A DNA stretch of 64,000 bases from Microvelia longipes (GCA_018340805.1 JACMZG010001913.1:32620458-32684457); one strand, 5' to 3'. Positions 1-11,731 are shown, numbered from the stretch's first letter. A program made the numbers and translations. Notes: generated by a model from the sequence alone, not told the origin.

Positions 1-29
1 TCCATGTAATAAATAAGTATACTCACTTT

Positions 30-290
30 TGTTTCAATACGACAAGTATATCCATGATTTTTGTTGGATCATAAAATTTAAGCAGCATTGAGCGTGGTCA
101 GTGCTGTATGGGTTAACGCTGTTAATGAAACGGATGTATTTATATCTGAGTCCGAAGACGCGTGGCAGAAAATTTGGTGAGTTGTCTATTCTGAGAACGA
201 GCGACGCGATTTCGAAGCAGAGAGGATGCGCGTAGCAAATCCGATGTGATGAGGAAAAGTTCCAATGTACCTGATTTTTTAAATGTTTAT
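30..290 (-). repeat. Family A fragment, outer part, reverse orientation
   Basis: This matches the reverse of other family A copies: the ATTGAGCG-GGTC block, the GAGTCCGAA block and the AAAGTTCC-GGTACCTGA edge recur at 25.8 kb in the same order. It belongs to an unclassified dispersed element and has no ORF. The outer boundary next to the run of T is approximate. Confidence 0.6.
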
Positions 291-1920
291 TTAGTCATGG
301 GTTTAAAAGGCTACACTGGGGTAATCTTATTTATAAGTATGTAACTTAGAGATAAATTATAATTTATTTCACTCTATGAACTTAATCCAGTGGAGAGAGA
401 AACGCCGTCTACACTGGCGTCATAACGAGGATTAACATGAAGTCCAAACACTCCAGAATTATTATGCCCATGGAATTATTTACTGTCTGTAATAAATTAT
501 TTTTTTTTTTTTACATCGTACCTTTTTCCGAATTGCTCTTTAGTAAAGATTAGCAAATTTTTCCACATGCTCAGCAACTTATGAGTATAGCGTCTTCCGA
601 ATTCTAATACTTAGATTACAAACAATTTAAACTTCATATTATTAGAAACCAACTATTTACTTTGCATTAAATCTAAATGGATTCTACTCAGACATTACAC
701 ACACAATCTCATCTAAAACTATATTAAATATTCCTCTATTCCTAGACTCGATTCCATTGGTAACAAATATTCTCCATCCTTAGACATATTCAACGCTTCC
801 AAATCCTCTACCAAAATATATATTTTCAATAATTATCACACTACTGACTAGCATACGTTTAAGTAAATTCTATTTCTTTATGCATATTTGAATGAATGTA
901 TATACGGGTGTAGTATATTCAATAATAATAATATACTTCGATTCTGATGAAAATTACGCCCTTAGTTTGGGGATTAAAAATAGAGTTGCACCACAAACCA
1001 ATACATAAACGTTATTATTTAAAAACAAAATAGTCCAAAAAGCTCTAAAGTTATATCTATATTATAATTGAAAATAATAAATTGGCATTTTATGTTTTTA
1101 TCAAAGTTCACTTATGAATTTCCTTTTACTCACATCAATCTCTTTAGCATATTTTTGTAATTCAAATAACAATTTAAGACTAATGCAATTCATTTACGCC
1201 ACAAATAAATAAGAAGAAAAAACACTTGACGGAGATATTTTTCATTTAGAATCATGCGGGATTTTTTTTCCGCCAATCGTCATTATAAATTGTTCTGTAA
1301 TGGTCAAGGAAATATGATTAAAGACTTGACATTACACGACTCTCTTAAAAAAAATAAAGTAAATAAACAAGGAAAGTATATAAATAAAATAAATTTATTT
1401 CTTAAAAATTTATATGTACATTAATTATATACGACAATGTTTTTTTCGAATTAATAATTTATATAAACATTTTTATTTTATTTATTTCGTTTATAAAATC
1501 AGTTATTTTATAACATGATATATTAAACTGACTATGTATTGATTTTTGGGAAAAAAATCTTTAGATGTTTTTGAAAAAAAGATCGTGAAATTGTGAAGTC
1601 TTAGTGAAAAATGTATCTTGTTATAAGATAAAAAAAATGCTGCAAAGATGAATCAAAACAAATTGAGACGATTTTATCTTGAAAGGTAACTAAGACATTA
1701 AAGCATAGTTTTTTTAGTATTTTATTTTCAAAGAATTTCTACAGCTCATAAGTGCATAATGTAACACTCTCAAAACCATAGATTTTGATGAAAAATCTGT
1801 AATAGTTGAAAACTATTACAATTGAAATCTTATCAAAATATACGCTTGAAACAAGAACTAAAAGTTAAAATAAGTGTAACTCAATTGTGTAAGACCAACA
1901 TGAAGACAATTTTAATAGTA
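291..1920. other. AT-rich spacer, no gene seen
   Basis: I see no ORF with protein character, RNA gene or clear repeat here, only short A/T runs. Confidence 0.5.
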
Positions 1921-1924
1921 AAAT

Positions 1925-2490
1925 TGGGGTACAGGCCAACTCGAAACTTTTCCTCAACACATCGAATTCGCTACACTCATCCTCCCTACTTCGGACTCGC
2001 TTCGCTCGTCTTGACATTATGCAATGCGCTAAATGAATCGAGTCTCCGGAATTGCTTTGCTCGTCCCCAGATGGTTAATATATTAGTTTCAATCTCAGAC
2101 GTCATCTATACAGCAATGACCGCGCTTAATGCTACTTTGTCGTATACATGGTTACATGCGTGCTAAATCTCAAATTGATTTTAACATTAATACGTGCTTT
2201 ATAAATTTTCGAAATTTTTGCTGAGTCATTATGATTTTTTAATGACGTCTTAAAAAAGTATTTTCCGAATAGAACGACTACATCGGCAAATTGATTTTTA
2301 TGCAGTTTTAACTCTCTTGCATAAATACACTAAGAGCTACGATGATAACAGCCAAACACACACATATACAGACAGACAATTTTGTGAAAATCACTCAGGA
2401 GGTCTTAAAAACACATGTAGTTTTTCCGGTGACATCCCGGTTTCGTTTTTTTTTCAACAACATAATATACCATATTTATATTTATTTATT
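1925..2490 (+). repeat. Family A, most complete copy
   Basis: The landmarks run in order: a GGGGTACA-like edge, GCTTCGCTCG modules (about 1998 and 2060), a GACCGCGCTTAATGCT block, TGCTGAGTCATTATG followed by AATGACGTC, CTTGCATAAATACAC, GCTACGATGATAACA, CAGACAGACAA, CTCAGGAGGTCTTAAAA and a CCGGTTTCG end. The same order is seen at 40.2-40.7 kb. The ORFs in it (for example 1822-2166) are translations of the repeat. No terminal inverted repeats or target duplication are visible, so the class is unknown. It is probably non-autonomous. Confidence 0.7.
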
Positions 2491-2494
2491 TTAT

Positions 2495-3713
2495 TTATTA
2501 ATTTGTATAATTAATTGTACAGTTTTAAATAACACAAGAATACAAATAAAATTAGATAATTTACAACGTATAAAAAAAACACCTTTATTTATTATCACTT
2601 TTCACTATAACTTTAATAGAACTGACACCGGCACTAACACAAAATCACAGATAAGCGCTGAACAGAATTATAATTAAAATACTTATTATGAACTACTTAC
2701 ACTAAATTATGCTAAATTTAGTTTTTACATTTAAAAACAACACAATACTATTGGAACTAGAACAAAATACTACTTAAAAATAAATTCAAAAGAACAGAGT
2801 TGGGATAGATACGTGGAAGAAGGATAATTTAAGGATAATACCATAAAGTTATATATATAATAACTTAGTAATAATGAGTGAAGTACCTACACGACTTAAA
2901 GGTTAATATTAGATAAGAAACAAGTAAATAAATCATAATTTGTATACACAAAGACAACACTACTAAGAAGGTAACAAAGTGATATGGGTAACAAACCATA
3001 AGATTCATGGTAATAGAGAAATTATGTCAGAAAGTCCTTTAAATACTTCGTGACTCAGCAACACTTATACCTAACGAATTAAAACTATGGACACAACGTA
3101 CTAATGGTGAAACGGTGGTAACTTCATTAATATAAAGACAACGACCTACTCTTCTACCAAGAGGAAGCACAGTGACGTTATTCATGGTCTCAAGACAGAC
3201 AGCCGATTCGCTAAAAACTTTAGCTAAGTAGAGTGCTTCGTAAGCGCTTCTCCTCGTGGATAGAGATTCGAGACCAAAACGAGAACATAAAGATTCATCC
3301 TTATAAATAACACGATTGTAAAAATAACGAAAATAGACACTACGAATAAAAACCCTCTGAATAAATATACCTACTGAATAAAAAATAAAATATGATACAA
3401 AAATAATATGATAATAAAAATAATAAAATAATGAATATACCTACGGTATAAAAGTAGGAAAATTAAAGACACGTCTAATAAATATGTAAAATAAAAAGTA
3501 TTGATGGAAATTTGAGATAATTGCAAACAAAGTGATTCAATAGCATAAATAATCACAAAATAATAAAGAAAATGAGTAAATTTAGCCAACAAAATTGGAT
3601 TAATAAGAATTCACCAATAGAATACGATGGATTATCTTATAAGAGAGTTCTTTTGATTTAGTTTATAAATTGTTTCTAATTTAAAGTAGTTATCTAGTCA
3701 GACATGTGATTGA
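2495..3713. other. AT-rich spacer, no gene seen
   Basis: A slightly more complex stretch lies at 3,050-3,300, but all frames there are broken by stops. The 73-codon reverse frame at 3371-3592 is low-complexity and hydrophobic, as expected by chance in AT-rich DNA. Confidence 0.5.
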
Positions 3714-3961
3714 ATAAATAGAGAAAGAAAATAAATCATTCCACAAAACAAAACTTTATTGGCAAAGCGCTTTCAACCTAACTAGAGGCCATCATCAGTG
3801 CAAACCCGTTGAGGTGTAAAAAAGAAGAGAAGTGAGTCTATGTTTTTTTATTAGATATGAGAGTCTAACTCATATATGATGATGGCCTCTAGTAAGATTG
3901 AAAGCACTTTGCCAATTAAGTTTTATTTTGTGGAGAGACTTCTTTTCTTTCATTATTTATA
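3714..3961. mobile_element. Foldback element with hammerhead-like cores (copy 1)
   Basis: Two inverted arms surround a spacer of roughly 75 bp. The arms share TTTATTGGCAAAGCGCTTTC (reverse arm with changes), the TGATGATGGCCTCTAG block and CTCTCCAC/GTGGAGAG. The sequence 3' of the right arm (ATGGACTCCATTAATGC) recurs beside the copies at 9.87 and 15.73 kb, so it is part of the element. The arms have diverged more than in the 9.9-kb copy, so this copy is older. There is no coding capacity. Confidence 0.75.
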
Positions 3962-4633
3962 ATGGACTCCATTAATGCTCACTAGGATATGTGATTGAAT
4001 AGTTTAAGTTTAGTCTAGCTGTCTTAGTCAGTCTGTGCTTCCGTATAAGTAATTAATTGCTCTGTTTACTTATGAACGCTGATTAGCATCAGATGAGGAC
4101 TGGCATCCGATAAGCTATTTCTGAATCATGTCTAAATAGCCTAACTAGGATACGTGAACCGTATGAAATCCATCTAGCAATGATACAAGAGAAATGATAG
4201 CAAATATAATGATAAAAGATAATACAAATTGAACGATACGTGGGCTTGTTTGTCAGCACAAAGTGTAGGTTCTTTGTAGTAGGTAGAAATGTTATACTTC
4301 CGGGGAATTTGTTTCTAATAAACAATGGGTTTGTAAAGTGCTTAACATGGTTAAGGTTTCATAGGAAACGTAGCAAATCACGTAATGTAGGCATTGATGT
4401 ATTGAAACATCAGTAAATAACATCAAATGGCCGTTAATGAGGATTCTCATAGTTCTAGACCTTCATTTTTAAAGGAGTTTATAAAAAATGGTTTACTGGG
4501 TATAATCAGTAATAACAGATAGTATGATTGAGAGTGAGCAAAGAAGATAAGGAAAACTGCGAATTCCACTGTTTGATTTGTATTTACTTTTAATGTCTTT
4601 CTCTTAGCTGTTTTAATTTATGTTATATCTGAC
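3962..4633. other. Spacer, no gene seen
   Basis: I see no convincing feature. The 78-codon reverse frame at 4089-4325 has no recognisable domain. Confidence 0.4.
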
Positions 4634-4665
4634 ACTGATGATGACCTCATGTTAGGTTGAAAACG
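4634..4665 (+). ncRNA. Hammerhead-ribozyme-like core (relic)
   Basis: The sequence reads CTGATGATGACCT, then a short loop, then AGGTTGAAAACGC. ACCT pairs with AGGT as a stem II, between a CTGATGA-type box and a GAAA box. It is followed by the GTGGAGAG end shared with the foldback elements, and then by the Penelope-derived unit. Penelope-like elements are known to carry hammerhead motifs in their terminal repeats. No full stem I/III or cleavage site is evident, so activity is doubtful. Confidence 0.35.
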
Positions 4666-4669
4666 CTTA

Positions 4670-5310
4670 GAATAAGTTATTGTTTTGTGGAGAGTCTCTT
4701 TTCATCGTTCCTTTAATAGATAGAAGACAAGCCTGGTAAGTTGGGTCTTGAATAATGGATTGACGATTGAGGCAACTTTTCTTACTCTGTGGACTTTGTA
4801 TGAGATAGAGAAGTAGGAGCATACTTTTCTTCCCATGGTTATAGCAAAGAAGGCGCAACACGTAGGATATATAACAATGATAAATCAGGTTTGATCCTCA
4901 AATTTCTTGTCGTTTGGTGGATTGTTCGGTGTCTATTGATTTTAGTTACCTTTGCTGCTTGTTATGTCAATTTGTATATAACAATTAAAACAAGAAAATA
5001 TATAACTTTTTACTATTTGTTTATAACCTTAACAAGAAGCAAAACAATAGGAAACCATCAGGAGGTAAGTTTTCCTCTAAATTTAGGACCTGCGCAGCTA
5101 ATGTAATGTATTGCAAGAATTCGTAGTTCGTATTAAGCAAGTGGAGTTTGTTTTTGACACGTGTTTTTGTGATGGATTCTTCTCTATTTTTTTTTTGTTC
5201 TTAACGTGTTCACTTTGTCACTTAACGCGTCGTCTACTTTATTCAAAATCCTTGTGGTGAGTAGACAGCATCTTTGGGTCCTCACCAACCCCAAAATCAA
5301 CCATCTATAC
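4670..5310. mobile_element. Penelope-derived inverted unit, copy 1 (decayed)
   Basis: This matches the unit at 19.0-19.9 kb block by block: TTGAATAA..GGATTGACG, GAGATAGAGAAGTAGGAGCA, TTGTTTATAACCTT..AAGCAAAACAAT.GGAAACC, TAAGTTT.CCTCTAAATTT, CCTGCGC and TTTATTCAA.ATCCTTGT. The second copy retains a GIY-YIG relic and this one is more decayed. The frames at 4667-4861 (reverse) and 4891-5106 (forward) are translations of this repeat rather than genes. Confidence 0.55.
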
Positions 5311-5324
5311 AGACCACACATACT

Positions 5325-5460
5325 TGTATAGACTTAATAGTGAAAATCACTCAGGAGGTCTTAAAATCACCTAAAACATATATATTTCCGGTAATATTCC
5401 GATTTAGACATTTTTTGCAAGCACAATAATTTTTTTTCTATAGCTACAGTATAAATTAGG
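5325..5460 (+). repeat. Family A fragment, inner (3') end
   Basis: It contains ACTCAGGAGGTCTTAAAA, CCTAAAACA, TTCCGGTAATATTCCG and the TAAATTAGGGAAAAG end, with a broken ACAGACAGAC module. Confidence 0.65.
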
Positions 5461-6410
5461 GAAAAGAAACAAATAGAAAAATACTAATCGTTTTCGTCGT
5501 AGAAAAGAAGTATGCAATAAACAATGTATGGGCTAAATTAAAATTTAAAAGAAAGACGTAGCAGGTTTAAAAATTAAGATGGAGCGACACTTCCTCATTT
5601 AGAGAAAGAGCCGAACTCAACATTTGTAAGCGCCAAATCTGAAATAGCGAAATCGTAAATTCCGTGTGAATTCATAAATAGAGGTTAGAGATGTTTTTTG
5701 TAGTTTTTTTATTTTTTTTTTAATTATTTAAAAGACGAGAAGACGCTTGGCATATTATCCCGAAAATTTTAAAACCCTATATTTACAATTTCTATCCGTT
5801 TTTATCGGAAGCATCTTTAATTTTAATGACAGAGTTGATTAAATATAACTCACTGTTAAAATTATTAAATATCAGTGCCTTCAATTAAACGCCTTGAGCA
5901 GAATAAGAAAAATAATAATGGCACTTAGTAAAACACCTGAGGCTCAGCCGACTTTACAAGTATAAAGACTGGTTTTTTTTTAAAGAAAGAAATTAAAAAG
6001 CAACCTATGTTTGTAAAATCTTTAATTGAATAAATGCTTTTTTATTTTTACGATCGGTGTTTCTTTTTAAATTGCATAAATTGTATACAATTTGACCAAC
6101 TAGGTATTATTGGTCTTAATACATTAATGGATATGACTTGTTTTAAGTGACACTTAAATAATTAATTTTAATCAAAAGCTATCATTTATTATTATGACCG
6201 TAAAAATTGACGAAGTTGGTGTGTAAGTTTTTTATGCACGTCTTTATATGGTGTGCATAGCACTTAAGTTCTAAGTCCGTATAATAATTGATTAAAATTT
6301 AACTTACATATTTTCTCAGCAACTTCTGGTAATACAGCAGACGCTTTATTGTGGGCTGCGAAATCCAGTCTAATAATTTCAGTACTTAGGAACCTTTAAA
6401 CAATTATAAT
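5461..6410. other. AT-rich spacer, no gene seen
   Basis: I see no gene, RNA or recognisable repeat. Confidence 0.45.
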
Positions 6411-6414
6411 AAAA

Positions 6415-6790
6415 CTCGGGTATGGGGTACCTCTGGTCTCATTCCTCAAACTTTAGTTGGTTCTCAAAATTTTATATTCATCAAAATCATCTATGCCGGT
6501 CTTGCTTCGCTCGACTCTAGAATGAGTTATGGAACAAAACTCTTAGGTGTTTAAGACTCGCTTCGCTTGTCCTCGAAATATAATGATTAACTAAAGCTTA
6601 ATGTAGTATAACTTTAGTTTCGCTGCGTTCGACCTCAGAATAAAATATTGATAAAAAGTCTAAGGTATTATGTTTAGGCCTCATAGTTACTAAAGCATTA
6701 TAGAAGTATTGCTTGCGCTTCGCTACGTTCGACCTATGAATTATTAAGTTAACAAATTTCTAAGGTGTTATAACTTAAGATTTATGAATG
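6415..6790 (+). repeat. Family A fragment with four internal tandem modules
   Basis: It starts at GGTATGGGGTACCTCTGG and then holds about four diverged modules of roughly 60 bp. Each has a GCTTCGCTCGACCT-like box followed by AGAATxAxTTATTxA and TCTAAGGTGTTATAACTTTAG-like blocks. The boxes are near 6504, 6551, 6620 and 6718. The third module carries extra sequence. Confidence 0.6.
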
Positions 6791-6799
6791 CTTTAAAAA

Positions 6800-7740
6800 T
6801 ATTATTAATAGAATTATAAACAGAAGAAAATATTACAGTTGAATATTATAACAGTATATTATAACATTCATGAACTACGTTTCTGCTACAGAAGAGCCGT
6901 ATTTTGAAGAAGATTACGTTATCGAATAGATAAATATTTTTAATCAAACTTGGTACAAAAATCATCCTATTGAAAACCAGGTTGTTTCGACGACATTAAC
7001 CTGGTTTGCTGTCAGCATTTTTTTTTAAAAATCGATAAACTTCAAGCGTAACAGTTTTCTCCGCGTAGGTCATTATTTTTTTCATTATTCTATAATTAGA
7101 ATTGAATTAAATTGGTTCAAAGTCGACAGTACTTCTATAATTCCACAATACTCCGAAAACCCATGGGAGAGAGAAACACAACAGACGGATGAAATTATTA
7201 GAGCCACTTGAAACATCCTAATAATGCTTTAAACCGATAAAAATTATAAAACATAGTTTTCGTATTTTTGGGGTAAAAGAAATACTTTTTCTTTACCTAT
7301 GATATAGTGAAAAACAAAAAGTAAAAAGAAATCAAAAATAAAAATATTATTAAAATCAGGGTTGAGGCGCTTGTTTAATGTTGGTTTGCGCTTAATATGT
7401 TTGGTTGTCACATACCATTGTGCTTAGTATTTAGCAAATTTTATTACATAAAATTCGCTAAATTATTCGCTATTTTATTTATTACATTATGAAATGTAAT
7501 AAATTGACTTGTTTTTTAAACACATTTCAACTCTGGGACTTAATTGTTAAATACTGCTTAGGAAGTAGAACCAAGAAAACAGAAATAACATATAAACTGA
7601 GTGAAATCATACTATACCAAAAGAAAGTCATGAATATTAAGAAATATAAGAATATAAATTAATTAAAAACATTAATACTTTAAAAGGATACGACACAAAC
7701 AAAAGTATATTCTTCTCTACATCTGAAGGAGGGATAAGAA
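6800..7740. other. AT-rich spacer, no gene seen
   Basis: The only local structure is a short AACCAGGTT / AACCTGGTT inverted repeat near 6,977-7,010. Confidence 0.4.
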
Positions 7741-7743
7741 AAC

Positions 7744-8260
7744 ATTGTAATGTGCGAGAGACACCTAGGAAATATAGCAAGCCAATTGCTATGCTCTACA
7801 TCTAAAACTGTTCCATCATTCGACATTCGTCATCAATAATGGCCTAACATTGCGTCATTCGTTCGACATAATTTCGTTTATCACTCTTCATTTATTTATT
7901 ACATTTTGTCATTTGTTTATTTACATTTTATTATTCAATTTGCTAGGTATCTCGTACAATTAAACTCTGTCAAACTCTTTAGTATATCAAATTGAAAATG
8001 GTTTGCTTTGCAAGCACGATGGCGGCAAGAGAGCACCACTTGTCTCTTAACTATGGTAAATACTTCGGAATTAATTGAAGGTCAGAGTGAGTTCAGGCTT
8101 TGTCGCCACCCTGATGAGTTAGACGTAACGAAACAGAGTGGGACATGACATTATGTCGAGCCATCAATGATGACGAATGTCGAATGATGGAACAGTTCCC
8201 AGATGTAGCATTGCTTTTGCTTGTTACATTTTCTAGGTGTCTCTCTCACAATTATATTGT
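7744..8260. mobile_element. TIR MITE, family D (complete copy)
   Basis: The left end (GTGCGAGAGACACCTAGG, then ATGCT.TACATCT, CTGTTCCATCATTCGACATT, CGTCATCAAT) is the inverted complement of the right end over roughly 110 bp. The inner ends share a GACATAATGTC-like block. There is no transposase ORF, so the element is non-autonomous. The forward ORF at 8145-8489 simply reads through the right arm. A second copy lies at 31.4-32.0 kb, split by a LINE. Confidence 0.8.
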
Positions 8261-8286
8261 GCTTTTAAGACCTTACAGTGGTTTTC

Positions 8287-8320
8287 ACAAAGTTGTCACA
8301 TACCATTGTGACAACTTTGT
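8287..8320. repeat. Perfect 14-bp hairpin next to the MITE
   Basis: ACAAAGTTGTCACA is followed 6 bases later by its exact reverse complement. The 19-mer GTTGTCACATACCATTGTG inside it also occurs at 7404-7422, on the other side of the MITE. Confidence 0.6.
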
Positions 8321-8455
8321 TAATTGTATGTACACATACATACCATCACAAATTGAACAGAAAGGTTTTTACGACAGAGCTCTAAGGTTTTCTCAAATCT
8401 ATCAAATGCTACTCACTGGTTCATTTGTGGTAAAAATTGTATTCGGAAAAAATGA

Positions 8456-8677
8456 CCATTTTCCACATCGCTACTGCCAGCTGTTTTAAAGGCGTCTCAT
8501 AGGATTACAAAGGTTGGAGTTTGTGCTGTTACCATACGCAGCGCCGCGAGAGTATTGCAAATGCATCAATACACAAAGCCGAGGAGCGGCCACCAGGAGC
8601 CAAACACTTGTTTTTCTCACGATGAATTTATAAAACAGACAATAGTAAATTATATAACAATAGACATAGTAGTATAG
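8456..8677 (+). other. GC-richer open frame, unrecognised
   Basis: A 73-codon frame open between stops contains SHRITKVGVCAVTIRSAARV and then HQYTKPRSGHQEPNTC. It has no start codon of its own, and I see no clear splice sites. The stretch 8,510-8,610 is much richer in G and C than its surroundings. It could be a decayed exon, a transposon fragment or chance. I do not recognise it. Confidence 0.2.
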
Positions 8678-8689
8678 TTATTTAACCGC

Positions 8690-9868
8690 GGAAGCAGTAT
8701 AACAATGTTTTCATCCAATACTTAAAATAGATACACGATGGTGCTTTAGACCATTTAAACATCAGATTAAAATTAATGGGGAGGTTGATTCTGTAAGAAA
8801 AGCGATATTTCTATACATCTCTGGTCTGTATAGAAGCTACTAATTGAATCTTGCATTATAAGTATACCTTATACTTTCAATCAATCAACAAACGAGTTTT
8901 ATTTAAAATAATGCGTCAATGTGGTTAGAACGTTTATTAAAAAAATGCACTTAATATAATTGGATGAAACGAATTTCGTAATTATTAAGGATTTGTAAAC
9001 CTAAAAAACAACACCCTTGTTGTATATCAGAACACTTTCCAAAATAAAGCCGTTTCACACATTACCGTTTTATACTGCTGGTAAAACTTTATTTAGATAA
9101 AGCTGCAAAGTGTATTAGGTATCAAGTAACACCTATAAAATCCCTCTTCTACTCTATTCGTTATCTTCAGAAGGATCGTCGTGCTCATTAATACTAGAAG
9201 TTATTCACTGATATAACTTTATTAGTTGAGAGCTCCAGTGTTGCCCAGCGTTTTGACGATAGCTATAGGTTGAAACCGGTCAAGGGTTATTCATATCCAA
9301 CAGCAATTATCGACCGAAGGTGATTCTCCAATTGCTTCTTAAACTTGCGGGGAAAATATAACCTTTTAGGTATATGATTAAAAAAAAGTATATAAAAAAT
9401 ATATCATACCGAAATTTAAATTGTTTTGAATGAAAAGAATAATTCCTAATAATTCAGCTTTATTTTGGAAAACAATTTTTTAATAGAAGAAAAGTAAGGA
9501 GGGAACATAATTAAAAATTACGTAATTAGAAGCGGACTTAATTAATAATTACGTTTCAGTTTCACTTGCGTCATCAACACAATGTGTGCTTATATTTACT
9601 ATAATTACACGGGTACTTCAAATCAATTTGATCTCCAGCTAACCCCTGTTGACACAATCTATTTTGAATCTATTTTAAGGTGCACCAAATCTTCTTCTTG
9701 AAGGTCTAAATTTAAATTAATATTAAAATTAAGTCAATGACGCACATACGCTTTGAGCTAATTATGCCACAATAATATCAAAACAAAAGTTAATATATAT
9801 TATTTATAATTCGTTTTTACACAGATGAATGAAATATAATTAAAGTAGATTTGAAAATACTAGTAGAA
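8690..9868. other. Spacer, no gene seen
   Basis: I see no ORF with protein character and no recognisable repeat. A modestly GC-richer patch at 9,230-9,350 has no open frame of note. Confidence 0.4.
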
Positions 9869-10130
9869 TGAGCGTGAATGGAGCCCATCATAAATAATAA
9901 AAGAAAAGAAGTCTCTCCACAAAACAAAACTTTATTGGCAAAGCGCTTTCAACCTAACTAGAGGCCATCATCAGTCTGACTCTAATACCTAATAAGAAAA
10001 ACATAGACTCACTTCTCTACTTCTTTAACATCTCAACGGTTTTGCATTGATGATGGCCTCTAGTTAGGTTGAAAGCGCTTTGCCAATAAAGTTTTGTTAT
10101 GTGGAGAGACTTCCTTTCTTTTATTATTTA
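9869..10130. mobile_element. Foldback element with hammerhead-like cores (copy 2)
   Basis: Near-perfect inverted arms of about 84 bp (9891-9974 and 10048-10130) surround a 73-bp spacer. Each arm carries GTGGAGAGAC, TTTATTGGCAAAGCGCTTTC and the CTGATGATGGCCT..AGGTTGAAAGCGC core, in which GGCCT pairs with AGGTT around CTAGTT. The flank ATGGAGCCCAT matches the outer sequence of copies 1 and 3. No protein is encoded. The high arm identity suggests recent spread or arm correction. Confidence 0.8.
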
Positions 10131-10217
10131 GATTTAAAAAGTTATCATAAAAACAAAACTTAAGATAGTTTTGAAGAGGCAAGCCTGGAAAAAGTGGCCT
10201 TACTTCATTTCATGTTG

Positions 10218-10242
10218 TTTCACCTAACATTGTTAGGTGAAA
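10218..10242. repeat. Perfect 11-bp hairpin
   Basis: TTTCACCTAAC and its exact reverse complement are separated by ATT. I see no T-run or gene context, so a terminator role cannot be argued. Confidence 0.5.
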
Positions 10243-10259
10243 TTGTGTTGTTGGTATTC

Positions 10260-10838
10260 AAAAGGACTTATGTTTTAAATCCAATGAATAAAATTCGTTA
10301 GCTATACCCATTTATACATTTTTAACAAATTTACGAACTTAAATACGAAACAAAATTTGAAAGAAAAAGGCACTCATTTTCTTTCGAGATGATTTCATTT
10401 AAAACTTAGAACTTCATCAAAGCGAAATTACGTTCATTTTTTATCTATTTTATTTTGTAAAAACTTTCCTTCATTTGGTCTTACTTATGTCACTAATTTG
10501 ATCAAACCATATTTATTATTTTTATTAAGCATTTGATTGGAATTTAAATAATTTAATTGAGATTTAAACATCCAGCTTTTTGTAAATTATTTTTATTTAC
10601 AAGTCTTTTCTTTCTAAGTAAGTATAACATTTTTAATTTTACTGTGCAGTAATTAATTTTGAATCTTATCTTTATGTGCATATTATCTATTTTTTTAGCA
10701 AATTTTCAAACACGAAATCAATTGTTTTTTTAGAATCACTGTCCATTTTTGAAGATTAATAATTTGATAAAAGATGCATGTAGTGTAAAAGTGCATACTT
10801 ACGAACCAACAAATATATACTATTTATGTTAACGTGTT
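10260..10838. other. AT-rich spacer, no gene seen
   Basis: Nothing is recognisable beyond A/T-rich low-complexity sequence. Confidence 0.45.
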
Positions 10839-10839
10839 T

Positions 10840-11640
10840 TATGATTTTTTGCTGAATCATTAATGCCTGTTAATGATGCCATCAAAATTTATTTTCGTTA
10901 CTTGGAACGAAGTGCTCGGTTTTAGAAGACAGACGTCTTCTAGTAGTATTGAATTTGAGGTCAAGCCTATAGAATGAGGTTGTGTACACTGGCATCGGGG
11001 TTGCAAAAGGTCTCTGTTGGGTGGTGCTGGACTAGCCAGAGCGTTGAGCCTAGCTAGAGTCTGGTGATGCTAGAGGAGCTGATAAGATTGGTGAGACTGA
11101 TTAAAGAAGGACAGGCCAAGTGAGACTAATGTAAAAGAAGGAACTAGTAAGGCTGGATGAAGTAAGCACACAGTGAACTTGTAAGCGACTCTAGCCAGAG
11201 TGGTGAGTCTAGGCGAAGTCTAGCTGATCTAGATGAATTAGGCACACTGGGAACATGTCTCGAACACTAGCCCGGGTGGTAAGTTTAGATTGAGTTTGGT
11301 TAGGCTTGATAAACTGAGCACACTTTTGAAAAGTCACATGTGTCGCCATGTTCGGAGGGTGTGATTCCTAGATGATTGAATGTGTAGAAGTTCTGAGGTG
11401 AATTAGTTGAGTGAAAGGAAAACTAAAATAAGACCCTACGGGTTTGAGCGAAAAAAAAGTTGATTTTTATGCCAAGTTCCATCTCTCTAGCATAAACAGA
11501 CCAAATGCGTGGTTATCAGACAATTAATAAAACCCAGGAGGTTTATTAATGGAGGTGGAATTAATTAGTTCAGGAGGTTTTAAAACATCTGAAACGGATT
11601 ATTCAGTAAAAATCTCGGTTTTAGATTTTTAGTGTAAACA
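10840..11640 (+). repeat. Family A copy interrupted by a GC-rich tandem block
   Basis: The left part has TTTTTTGCTGAATCATTAATG and AATGATGCCATC. The right part resumes at TTGATTTTTATGCCAAGTTCC, CTAGCATAAACA, CAGGAGGTTTTAAAA and CTGAAACGGATTATTC. Between them lies unrelated GC-richer tandem sequence, listed separately. Confidence 0.6.
11020..11340 (+). repeat. Diverged GC-rich tandem repeat
   Basis: Degenerate units repeat CTAGCC(A/C)G(A/G)GTGGT(G/A)AG, then GAAGTCTAG or GAGTTTGG, then (G/A)AATTA/AACTGAGCACAC. Clear unit starts are near 11,035, 11,197 and 11,265. There is no ORF of note. It is compositionally unlike the surrounding DNA. Confidence 0.45.
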
Positions 11641-11731
11641 CATTTTCCACATTTTTAGTGTAAACACATTTTTTATATTTTTAGTGTAAGCACATTTTTA
11701 AGGTTTTTAGTGAAAATACATTTTTTTTTTC
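11624..11731 (+). repeat. Tandem repeat, unit about 32 bp
   Basis: Three to four copies of TTTTTAGTGTAAACACATTT are spaced by about 30-32 bases, with a decayed last unit. The array abuts the end of the family A copy. Confidence 0.7.

Noticed and set aside
3700..10130. CRISPR-like spaced repeats
   Set aside because: The repeated blocks are inverted arms of foldback elements, not direct repeats with regular spacers, and the DNA is eukaryotic.
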